Shown: positions 1 through 6,534 of the stretch, one piece after another
Position numbering within the stretch: position 1 is the stretch's first letter
Layout of the letters: each line of letters opens with the position of its first letter
The notes under the pieces: model-generated
What the model saw: only the letters and a program-made list of their open reading frames with translations
Database searches by the model: none
Told to the model about the DNA's origin: nothing
Assembly (NCBI GenBank): GCA_024643325.1
Contig: JAHEND010000011.1
Coordinates: forward strand, 1-46,191
Source of the DNA: Sediminicola sp.
Lineage (GTDB): Bacteria; Bacteroidota; Bacteroidia; Flavobacteriales; Flavobacteriaceae
Direction of reading: 5' to 3'
Length of the DNA: 46,191 nt
Made by a program: the position numbers and the translations under genes

Positions 1-85
1 GCAACTTATAATGATAAAACTGTTATACTGTTACAATCTAGCGGTTTATTTAGTATAATTTGTATTTTTATTGAAATTAAATTTA

Positions 86-328
86 ATGAAAACACCATTT
101 AATAAGTTTCTTTATTTCGGTTTTTTGCTCCTTGGTTTATATCAAGCATTTTTCTTAAATGATTTTATGCAGGCGGCTGCCTCTATGGGAATTGGAATGG
201 CATTTGACCCTTTTAATCCAGAACAAAAATGGAATGAAAGGCCTATTTGGCAAAAGATAGTTTTAATTCTACATCTTAGCTTGGTCGTTGTAATATTAGG
301 ATTTGGACTTGGCCTTAATGATAAATAG
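86..328 (+). CDS. Small two-helix membrane protein, unknown
   Basis: An 80-residue protein I do not recognise. It has two clear hydrophobic segments, roughly residues 6-26 and 55-76, joined by a polar loop rich in Met, Gly, Pro and Trp. An in-frame ATG lies 15 bases upstream at 71; I prefer the ATG at 86 because it places the basic MKTPFNK directly before the first helix. It heads a run of three AT-rich same-strand genes for membrane proteins. Function cannot be inferred from sequence. Confidence 0.55.
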   Translation: MKTPFNKFLYFGFLLLGLYQAFFLNDFMQAAASMGIGMAFDPFNPEQKWNERPIWQKIVLILHLSLVVVILGFGLGLNDK

Positions 329-395
329 GTACAATACAATTTTTCAAGAAGACCAAAATACTTCTTCGCAACCAGACTAAATAATAATTTGTTTT

Positions 396-713
396 ATGAA
401 AAAAGTATTTGCCTTATTGTGTATTGCAGGAATAGCTTTTCCTTACTATTATATCTTTAAATTTATTGAAGCAAATCATTGGGAATGGTCAACTTCACTA
501 TTTTTTGAGCAGATTAATAATAATTATGCAATGAGTATTTTGAATGCTGATTTAACTGTTGCAGCCACATCTTTTCTTATTTTTCTCATTTACAGATTAA
601 GAATAAAAGCAATATCTAATAATCAGTTCATAAAGTATTTGGTTTCTTTATTTGTGGTTGGTTTTTCATTAGCCCTACCATTATACCTTTATGATAATTA
701 TAAAGAACTTTAA
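396..713 (+). CDS. DUF2834-like membrane protein
   Basis: A 105-residue protein with three hydrophobic segments (about residues 5-22, 48-68 and 82-98). The pattern of an N-terminal 'GI..PYYY' helix, a central 'ADL...A..FL.F' helix and a C-terminal 'G.SLALPLYLY' helix matches my memory of the DUF2834 family of small inner-membrane proteins, whose role is unknown. The length is typical. It starts at an ATG 67 bases after the previous gene and is as AT-rich as its neighbours. Family assignment is by motif memory only. Confidence 0.65.
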   Translation: MKKVFALLCIAGIAFPYYYIFKFIEANHWEWSTSLFFEQINNNYAMSILNADLTVAATSFLIFLIYRLRIKAISNNQFIKYLVSLFVVGFSLALPLYLYDNYKEL

Positions 714-772
714 AAAAGAAAATCAGATAGTCAAATAATTTTTAATATCTTACCTATTGAAAATCAGTTAAT

Positions 773-1630
773 TTGGTTGCACATATTGAAAATTTATTTG
801 AAAAAGTATTCTCTGAAAAATCAAAAAATAATATTGAAAAAGTTATTCTTTGGCTTTCACTTTCTGGCTTTGTAATTCACTTGACATTAATATATCTCAC
901 AAAGTTTAACCTATTAAATTTTCTGGTAGAGTATAATTTGTTGGCAAACCCAATTTCAGCAATTTATACCCCTTTCACATTTATCCTAGTTTATGAAATT
1001 TATCTATTAGTACTATACTTACCCAGATCATTTACTACTTCCTTGTCTAAACAATTTGAAATAATTTCTCTAATACTAATACGAAGGATATTTGGTGATA
1101 TTCCAAAGATTGATTTAGAGGTTAATTGGTTTAAAACACTCCCTAATTTAAATTTGATTTATGATTTAATGGGTATTTTAATCTTATATTTTTTAATCTA
1201 TTTGTTTAACAAAAGTGCCAAATCAAGGGTTATAATACCATCAAATTTAAAAATTGAAAAATTTATAATTGCTAAAAAAGCTTTAAGTCTTATTTTATTA
1301 GTTTGCCTAGTTATAATGTGTTCTTTTAGTCTTTTTAACTGGATGGTAGATTTATTGAGTAACTCCTTTTCAGAGAATGTAAATTCCATATTTTACAATG
1401 ACTTTTTTGAGCTTTTAATTCTTGCAGATGTTTTCATACTTCTAATCTCATTTAAGTATACTGAAAAATACACACAGATTGTTAGAAATACAGGATTTAT
1501 CGTGTGTACTATTTTAATTAGACTATCATTTGGAACTTATGGTTTAACCAATGTAGTGTTGATTCTTTCAAGTGTTATCTTTGGCTTATTAATTCTTAAA
1601 ATTTTTAATTTAAGCGAAAAATTAGCATAG
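773..1630 (+). CDS. Multi-pass membrane protein, unknown (TTG start)
   Basis: A 285-residue protein with about six or seven hydrophobic segments (near residues 22-45, 60-82, 128-148, 168-190, 210-228, 240-275). No ATG is available near the N-terminus and an in-frame TGA stands at 758-760, so the first usable start is TTG at 773; this is the least certain point. There is a conserved-looking polar loop NWFKTLPNLN near residue 117. I do not recognise the family. It ends 19 bases before the convergent aldehyde dehydrogenase gene. Codon use is very AT-rich, like the two genes before it. Confidence 0.6.
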   Translation: MVAHIENLFEKVFSEKSKNNIEKVILWLSLSGFVIHLTLIYLTKFNLLNFLVEYNLLANPISAIYTPFTFILVYEIYLLVLYLPRSFTTSLSKQFEIISLILIRRIFGDIPKIDLEVNWFKTLPNLNLIYDLMGILILYFLIYLFNKSAKSRVIIPSNLKIEKFIIAKKALSLILLVCLVIMCSFSLFNWMVDLLSNSFSENVNSIFYNDFFELLILADVFILLISFKYTEKYTQIVRNTGFIVCTILIRLSFGTYGLTNVVLILSSVIFGLLILKIFNLSEKLA

Positions 1631-1649
1631 ATTTTTTATGCGAATAACA

Positions 1650-3239
1650 TTACAATAAATATTCTGTAGTCATAAAATTTGAGGCATCTGATTTGAGAAG
1701 ATTTTTAATGATTTCTTTGTTTTTTGCGCTGTCTTTTGCTGCTACAAATGTTCTAATTGAAAAAGATCTTAAAGCGTCATAAACGCTGAGGGTTCCAACA
1801 GCAGAATTTTTTCTACCTGCAAATGGATATACATCAGGACCTCTTTGACAAGCACTGTTGAGATTCACTCTACACACTAAATTTGCTAGAGCATCTATTA
1901 ATGGGCCTAAATTTTCAATATTTTCTCCAAATAAACTCACTTGCTGTCCATAATTAGATTCGGCCATATCATTTAAAGGCATATCTATGTCATTATAAGG
2001 GATTATTGGAATAATAGGCCCAAATTGTTCTTCATGGAACAGCCTCATTTTATCATTTACAGGGTACAATACTGCAGGATAGGAATAATTATCAGTTAAT
2101 TCCCCACCCCTTTTATTGATCACCTTTGCGCCATGACTAACAGCGTCATTAATGAGTTCTTGAATATAGGCTGGTTTTGAAGTTTCAGGAAGCGGCGTTA
2201 AAAAAGTGTCTTCCCATGGCATGCCAAATACTAAATTGTCTACAGCTTTTGAGAAAAGTTCATTGAACTCAGAAATAATAGACTCATGAACATAAATAAC
2301 TTTTAATGCGGTACACCTTTGACCGTTAAACGAAAGTGCCCCCGAAATACATTCTGCTACCGTATGATTTAAATCTGCATCTGGTAATACAATCGCAGGA
2401 TTTTTTGCTTCCAATCCCAATACGAGTCTCAATCTATTTTTATTAGGGTGTAAATCTTGAAGTGAAACAGCAGACGAGCTGTGCCCAATTAACGCTAGGA
2501 CATCTATAATGCCTGTTTTCATTATGGGTGCTGCAATACTTCTTCCTCTACCAAAAACAATATTAACTACTCCTGGCGGAAAACTTTCTTGGAATGCTTC
2601 TAGTAAGGGAGTGATTAATAAAACACCATGTTTTGCTGGCTTAAAAACAGCTGTATTTCCCATAATTATTGCAGGGACGAGTAAACAAAAGGTTTCATTT
2701 AATGGGTAGTTGTAGGGGCCAAGACATAAAACAACGCCAATGGGTCCCCTTCTAATATGAGCTAAAACACCATCTTGTGTCTCAAATTTGGAAGCTTTTC
2801 TGTCTATATTTTTGTAGGCCTCTATGGTATTATTAATGTAGTCAATTGTCCTATCGAATTCCTTATATGAATCTGTTTTGTTTTTGCATATTTCCCACAT
2901 TAAAAGTTTCACAACCGTCTCTCGGTGTGTTTTCATTTTTTCTACAAAAATTTCCATGCACTTTAATCGATCTGTAACAGACATGGTAGGCCAGTTACCT
3001 TTACCGCGATTATATGCTTCATTGGCAGCATTGACTGCCTCTATAGCAGTCTCCTCTCCCATATCTGGAACCGATCCCAAAAGTGTTGGGCCAAAATTTC
3101 CAAGCGAGTCTTCAGAACCAATCACTGAGTATACCTTTGTCATTTGACCACTCCATTGTTTTATAGCTCCATTAACCAAATATGAATGACTATTTAAAGG
3201 TTTTATTTTAAATGCTTCAGGAATTTTCATCTCACTCAT
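1650..3239 (-). CDS. gapN: NADP-dependent aldehyde dehydrogenase, GapN-type
   Basis: A 529-residue aldehyde dehydrogenase superfamily enzyme, most like the non-phosphorylating glyceraldehyde-3-phosphate dehydrogenases (ALDH11/GapN), which oxidise glyceraldehyde-3-phosphate directly to 3-phosphoglycerate and yield NADPH in the cytoplasm. Visible landmarks: GPYNYPLN with the oxyanion Asn near residue 177, the cofactor-binding VFKPAKHG near 198, general base Glu277 in LGLEAKNP, catalytic Cys309 in [10 protein letters not shown], and EEQFGPIIP near 405. The N-terminus is slightly longer than typical ALDHs. It stands alone, facing the membrane gene at 773-1630. The exact substrate is inferred from overall likeness; a related aldehyde is possible. 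Confidence 0.82.
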   Translation of the reverse strand: MSEMKIPEAFKIKPLNSHSYLVNGAIKQWSGQMTKVYSVIGSEDSLGNFGPTLLGSVPDMGEETAIEAVNAANEAYNRGKGNWPTMSVTDRLKCMEIFVEKMKTHRETVVKLLMWEICKNKTDSYKEFDRTIDYINNTIEAYKNIDRKASKFETQDGVLAHIRRGPIGVVLCLGPYNYPLNETFCLLVPAIIMGNTAVFKPAKHGVLLITPLLEAFQESFPPGVVNIVFGRGRSIAAPIMKTGIIDVLALIGHSSSAVSLQDLHPNKNRLRLVLGLEAKNPAIVLPDADLNHTVAECISGALSFNGQRCTALKVIYVHESIISEFNELFSKAVDNLVFGMPWEDTFLTPLPETSKPAYIQELINDAVSHGAKVINKRGGELTDNYSYPAVLYPVNDKMRLFHEEQFGPIIPIIPYNDIDMPLNDMAESNYGQQVSLFGENIENLGPLIDALANLVCRVNLNSACQRGPDVYPFAGRKNSAVGTLSVYDALRSFSIRTFVAAKDSAKNKEIIKNLLKSDASNFMTTEYLL

Positions 3240-3470
3240 AATAATTTGATTTTTTAGTATTTTAATAAATATAAGAAATATAAATCAATCAATAATTCTT
3301 TCAATGTTTGAATGAGATACACCTAAAAACATAGGTAAATAAATAGTAAATAGATGACAACTTGCGCTATTAGGAGTGTTGTGAAATTTCTAAAAAATTA
3401 AAACTCAAATAAATTTTAACTAAATATTTTGTTATATCTTCAGGTAATACTAAATATTAAAAATTTGATT

Positions 3471-3644
3471 ATGAAGTTTTTAGAAAAATATTACCCTATA
3501 ATCTTAGCATTTTTGAGTTTTCTTTATTCCATATTTTTATGGTTTTCAGGAGATGAATTAGAGGGAATTTATGTGGGCTTATGGCCTGTAACCATATTGG
3601 CTTTTTCTGTTGCCCTTAGGCAAAGGAGAAGGGATGCAAAATAA
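3471..3644 (+). CDS. Small membrane protein (57 aa), unknown
   Basis: A 57-residue protein starting at MKFLEKYY with two hydrophobic stretches (about residues 8-22 and 33-48) and a basic C-terminal tail RQRRRDAK. The reading frame is open further upstream to 3429, but the ATG at 3471 gives the expected short charged N-terminus before the first helix. Its last 11 bases overlap the start of a second tiny membrane gene, so the two are probably translated together. Function unknown. Confidence 0.6.
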   Translation: MKFLEKYYPIILAFLSFLYSIFLWFSGDELEGIYVGLWPVTILAFSVALRQRRRDAK

Positions 3645-3753
3645 TAGTGATATGCAGAATAAAATAATGTTTATTGTTGGATTGGTTATTTTTGTAATCT
3701 ATATTTTTTTTTATTTCAAGATTGTACTTAGAGGTCGTAATAAAAAAGACTAG
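3634..3753 (+). CDS. Tiny single-helix membrane protein (39 aa), overlapping
   Basis: A 39-residue open frame, ATG at 3634 and TAG at 3751-3753. It has a polar start (MQNNSDMQNK), one hydrophobic helix of about 18 residues rich in Ile, Val, Phe and Tyr, then a basic tail ending RGRNKKD, the layout of a real single-pass protein. A strong purine-rich ribosome-binding site (AAAGGAGAAGG) sits just before the ATG, unusual in this SD-poor genome. It overlaps the preceding 57-residue gene by 11 bases in another frame. The two look like a co-translated pair, perhaps a two-subunit membrane complex. I do not recognise it. Confidence 0.55.
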   Translation: MQNNSDMQNKIMFIVGLVIFVIYIFFYFKIVLRGRNKKD

Positions 3754-3809
3754 CTTCAAAAGAAGGACCAATTTTTGTAACCTTTACTTCCCATTTTAAA
3801 AAATAATGT

Positions 3810-3817
3810 TACCTTTG
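3810..3817 (+). promoter_or_regulatory. Candidate -7 box TACCTTTG
   Basis: TACCTTTG matches the Bacteroidota -7 consensus TAnnTTTG exactly and lies 27 bases before the ATG at 3845. No clear TTTG -33 element is present at the expected 19-21 base spacing. It would drive the membrane-protein/XRE pair that follows. Confidence 0.45.
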
Positions 3818-3844
3818 CGTTACATTAATATTTAAAAATAAAAA

Positions 3845-4240
3845 ATGGAAGTACAATTAATCATACCCATCATTGGAATGTTAGTGGGTGTATTAATACC
3901 GGTAGCGGTATTTATTTGGCAGTATAAGGATGCCAAAGGAAAACGAGAAGCTGTTATTGAAATAACCAAAAATCTAGACGATCCATCAAAAGTAGAGGAG
4001 TTGTTGCACATTTTTGAAGAGCGAAAGCAGCAACCTATAGATTATCGTAGGGGTGGGGTTATTACCCTTTTTGTGGGGCTAGGCCTCTATGCGCTCGGTT
4101 ATTATTTCCTTGGAAATATTCTAAAAGGTGCTGGCGCTTTGGTTGGATTAATTGGTATAGGCGTATTGATTGCCGGTTATCTTTACCCAAATACAGGAGC
4201 GGAGTTAACAGACGCTGTAGAGGAATTTGAGAAGAAGTAA
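3845..4240 (+). CDS. DUF6249-like membrane protein
   Basis: A 131-residue protein with an N-terminal transmembrane helix (about residues 5-25), a charged cytoplasmic middle segment (WQYKDAKGKREAVIEI, then a Lys/Glu-rich linker to residue 65), and two hydrophobic segments near 68-88 and 91-112. This resembles the DUF6249 family, which has no known biochemical role. Its stop is 3 bases before the ATG of a short XRE-type regulator, so the two form a translationally linked pair. The family call is from memory of the pattern. Confidence 0.6.
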   Translation: MEVQLIIPIIGMLVGVLIPVAVFIWQYKDAKGKREAVIEITKNLDDPSKVEELLHIFEERKQQPIDYRRGGVITLFVGLGLYALGYYFLGNILKGAGALVGLIGIGVLIAGYLYPNTGAELTDAVEEFEKK

Positions 4241-4243
4241 TCT

Positions 4244-4456
4244 ATGGGTAAAGACCATAAGAAACTTTTAAATAATTTAGAGCGCATTAGAAAAGCAGCG
4301 GGTTTAACACAGCAGGAAATGTCTGTGAAAGCAGAGGTTTCAAGAAAGAGCATCAATGCCATTGAAAATGGCGTTTATGTCCCCTCTACCGTATTAGCAC
4401 TAAAAATTTCACGGACCTTAGGCTGTAGGGTAGAAGACCTCTTTGAGCTTCCTTAA
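4244..4456 (+). CDS. Short XRE-family HTH regulator
   Basis: A 70-residue protein that is almost entirely an XRE/Cro-type helix-turn-helix domain: LTQQEMSVKAEVSRKSINAIENG forms helices 2-3, and the end LGCRVEDLFEL is typical of the domain's last helix. There is no sensor or oligomerisation domain, so any signal input must come from elsewhere, possibly the membrane protein encoded 3 bases upstream. It probably binds the promoter of its own operon. The same architecture occurs again in this window at 42891-43489. Confidence 0.82.
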   Translation: MGKDHKKLLNNLERIRKAAGLTQQEMSVKAEVSRKSINAIENGVYVPSTVLALKISRTLGCRVEDLFELP

Positions 4457-4467
4457 CACCTTATGTG

Positions 4468-4505
4468 GCGGTTTTTAGCGCTCCATTAGCGGAGCGCTAA
4501 GCCGC
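4468..4505. terminator. Strong hairpin between convergent genes
   Basis: A perfect 10-bp inverted repeat TTAGCGCTCC / GGAGCGCTAA (4475-4484 and 4491-4500) with a 6-base loop, flanked by an outer GCGG/CCGC pairing. It lies exactly between the ends of the plus-strand XRE gene and the minus-strand DUF2147 gene, where a bidirectional terminator is expected. It lacks a following T-run on either strand, so it may act as an mRNA 3'-end stabiliser rather than a classic intrinsic terminator. Confidence 0.55.
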
Positions 4506-4912
4506 TATTTACGCTTCCAAACTTGGGTGCGGCCTAGGAATGAAAACCCTAAGAATCCACGAACATTTAGGGTATTTGGATCTTCTAATTGAATGGTGCA
4601 ATCGTAAGATTTACCATTGGCTGGATCCATGATTTTACCGTCCGTCCAAGCGGTGTCGTCTCGAGAGAGACCCCTAACAATCAAAAGCCCTTCAATGGGT
4701 TTGTTCTGATCCTTCCCTTTACAATTTACACATTTTTTACCCTGATCTTCTGGCAGTAGTAATCTCAGGACGCGGGCATAGAGTTTGCCCTGTTCCACAT
4801 AGAGTTCAATTTCTGATTTGGCTACGCCGGTTTCGTCGTCAATATTGACCCAGGTTCCCTCAACTGAAGGGGTTTGCAAAAAGAGGAATAAAGAGAGTAG
4901 TAGTGAGTACAT
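4505..4912 (-). CDS. DUF2147 domain secreted protein
   Basis: A 135-residue protein with a short N-terminal signal peptide (about residues 1-14) and the DUF2147 pattern: EGTWVNIDDETGVAKSEI, a CxxC pair (Cys61, Cys64) followed by KGKD, WTDGKIMDPANGKSY, and a C-terminal GFLGFSFLGRTQVWKR. The family is a small beta-barrel, lipocalin-like periplasmic domain of unknown ligand. It appears to be a single-gene unit ending at the hairpin at 4468-4505. Confidence 0.85.
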   Translation of the reverse strand: MYSLLLSLFLFLQTPSVEGTWVNIDDETGVAKSEIELYVEQGKLYARVLRLLLPEDQGKKCVNCKGKDQNKPIEGLLIVRGLSRDDTAWTDGKIMDPANGKSYDCTIQLEDPNTLNVRGFLGFSFLGRTQVWKRK

Positions 4913-5028
4913 TTTTTTATTTTAAATATAGGTATAGAATCTATTTTTTCAAAATGGTTCATTGAAGTAGTTGTTTACAACACCAAATCTATAAAAGGAC
5001 CATAATTTTCCAGCGCAGGACACGCCCA

Positions 5029-5062
5029 TAAAAAAACCAGTACCCTAAAGAGTACCGGTTTA
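5029..5062 (-). terminator. Intrinsic terminator after the IDO-family gene
   Basis: Read on the minus strand, AAACCGGTAC and GTACTGGTTT form a 10-bp stem with one mismatch and an 8-base loop, running into a T-run. It lies about 30 bases beyond the stop codon of the minus-strand dioxygenase gene. Confidence 0.75.
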
Positions 5063-5090
5063 TAGTAAGCTATTTAAAATAGTCATCAGA

Positions 5091-6470
5091 TTAAAAATCC
5101 TGATACCCCATTTCTAGGTTTAATTTAAATACAGCCTCTGGATCAAAAGCTTCTATGGCTACAATTTCTAATTGCTTATTTAACAGCTGTACTTTTTTAT
5201 CGTAGGATTCCTCCCAAACGGCCTTGTTCCAACCTCCTTGGTTTGTCATTAGATCTGACAGTGCTTTCATAGCACTCAATACTGCTTTTATCTGGTTTGG
5301 AATCCATGAGGTAATTGGGGTGCCTCCTGTAGCCTTTGGGTAGGCCGTATTTTGCATAATGTATTTTTGTACAAACTGCCAATGACCATTTCTAAAGAGG
5401 TAAATTTCTTCATATACTTTCATAAGGTGCTGCATACCCAATTGGTTATTGGTTTCTTTTAGCCGGTCTACCAGCGGTCGTTTATTCATTTTAGTAGCCA
5501 ATTCCTTAAAAAACTCTTGTACACATTTTGGGCGGTATTCTCTCAGGTCCATCAGGTACTGAGTGAGCTGATTCTGTGGGTAATAATGAATCACACCAGA
5601 AGCAATGTCTGCGGTTGGAATAATATTGTCTTGAGCGCCAGTTTGCCCCCTGTAGGCATGTGGTTCTTTCCAAACTCCTTCATAGGTAAGTCCATTTGGG
5701 AAAATGTCGTCATTGCCTTTCACGCCCATAATAAACACCCTAAAATCATTGTAGTGTTTCCATCTAGAAGCCTCCCACATGAGTTTTCTGCGGTCGTTCA
5801 TTTTTTTCATGGTGTTAGACAAAAGTGCTACGGTATCTGTCAAAGAAGCCTCATTGGCCTCTTCGGCCGATACTCCAAAGGCAGCCTTTACCAGATCTGG
5901 TGAGTACTGATTAATATCTACATGGAGCATGATAAAACCGCGTTCGTCGTCCATACCAGAAAACTTTACCGCCATAGCCAAATTCTCCCATTCAAAGCCC
6001 TTTGTCTTGTCTTTTTTGTGGTAATTCCCTAGGGAGTACGAATAGTGATAGTCCAGCCATGGGAACACCCCTAGCGCCTCTGACACCGCTACAAATGGTT
6101 GTGCAATGACTTCGGGAAGGCTGGCATGGGCAGTCCCGTATTTTCCTGTTTTCAGATAGGCATGGTGGGCGGGAGCTAAGGTATAGGCAGAGCACACAAA
6201 GCTATAGGCCCTAAAAAGGGCTGCTTTTACAAAAGGGTCTGTTTCTTTTTTAACCGCCTCCAAATAGTTGGGTAAGGTTGATGCTTTTTTCTCAAAAGCA
6301 CCCTCAGAAGCAAGTAATCCAGGGGCACCATTGTTTAATTTAATGGGCATTTGGTCTAACAATTCCTGAAGCGCTTGGTAGGTTTCTGGAAGTGTATTTA
6401 AGGGCTCCTGTATGGGCAAGAAACCATGGGTGGGATCTATTGAAAAAAATCCATCTGAATATATTTTCAT
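5091..6470 (-). CDS. Indoleamine 2,3-dioxygenase family haem protein
   Basis: A 459-residue cytosolic protein of the indoleamine 2,3-dioxygenase (IDO) family, haem enzymes that open the indole ring of L-tryptophan or related indoles to N-formylkynurenine-type products. Landmarks: the distal-pocket segment DERGFIMLHVD near 175, LTYEGVWKEP at 261-270, the loop YRGQTGAQDN at 273-282 (the animal enzymes have a GGSAGQSS-like loop here), the proximal haem ligand probably His363 in NGHWQFVQKYI, and ATGGTP at 380-385, the mobile loop threonine/glycine motif. No kynurenine-pathway gene is nearby, so the physiological substrate is open. It lies 64 bases downstream of the MMPL transporter gene on the same strand but has its own candidate promoter and operator in the gap. 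Confidence 0.85.
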   Translation of the reverse strand: MKIYSDGFFSIDPTHGFLPIQEPLNTLPETYQALQELLDQMPIKLNNGAPGLLASEGAFEKKASTLPNYLEAVKKETDPFVKAALFRAYSFVCSAYTLAPAHHAYLKTGKYGTAHASLPEVIAQPFVAVSEALGVFPWLDYHYSYSLGNYHKKDKTKGFEWENLAMAVKFSGMDDERGFIMLHVDINQYSPDLVKAAFGVSAEEANEASLTDTVALLSNTMKKMNDRRKLMWEASRWKHYNDFRVFIMGVKGNDDIFPNGLTYEGVWKEPHAYRGQTGAQDNIIPTADIASGVIHYYPQNQLTQYLMDLREYRPKCVQEFFKELATKMNKRPLVDRLKETNNQLGMQHLMKVYEEIYLFRNGHWQFVQKYIMQNTAYPKATGGTPITSWIPNQIKAVLSAMKALSDLMTNQGGWNKAVWEESYDKKVQLLNKQLEIVAIEAFDPEAVFKLNLEMGYQDF

Positions 6471-6480
6471 AGGTAGGCTT

Positions 6481-6513
6481 TAGTGATTGTTGTAAATATA
6501 ACAATAATCACTA
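6481..6513 (-). promoter_or_regulatory. Operator-like dyad over the IDO-gene promoter
   Basis: TAGTGATTGTTGT (6481-6493) and ACAATAATCACTA (6501-6513) form a 13-bp inverted repeat with one mismatch and a 7-base spacer. On the minus strand the spacer holds TATATTTA, one base off the TAnnTTTG -7 box, and TTTTTG lies about 22 bases upstream as a possible -33 element. The dyad ends 10 bases before the ATG at 6470. A repressor bound here would block transcription. No T-run follows, so it does not look like a terminator for the upstream gene. Confidence 0.5.
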
Positions 6514-6534
6514 ATAATGTGCCAAAAACAAGAA

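Noticed and set aside
718-767. Direct repeat GAAAATCAG at 718 and 759
   Set aside because: Nine bases in very AT-rich DNA is within chance, and it borders no element.
1-1640. Integron gene-cassette array (small same-strand unknown genes)
   Set aside because: The gaps at 329-395 and 714-772 do not contain attC-type core sites or long imperfect palindromes, and no integrase is seen.
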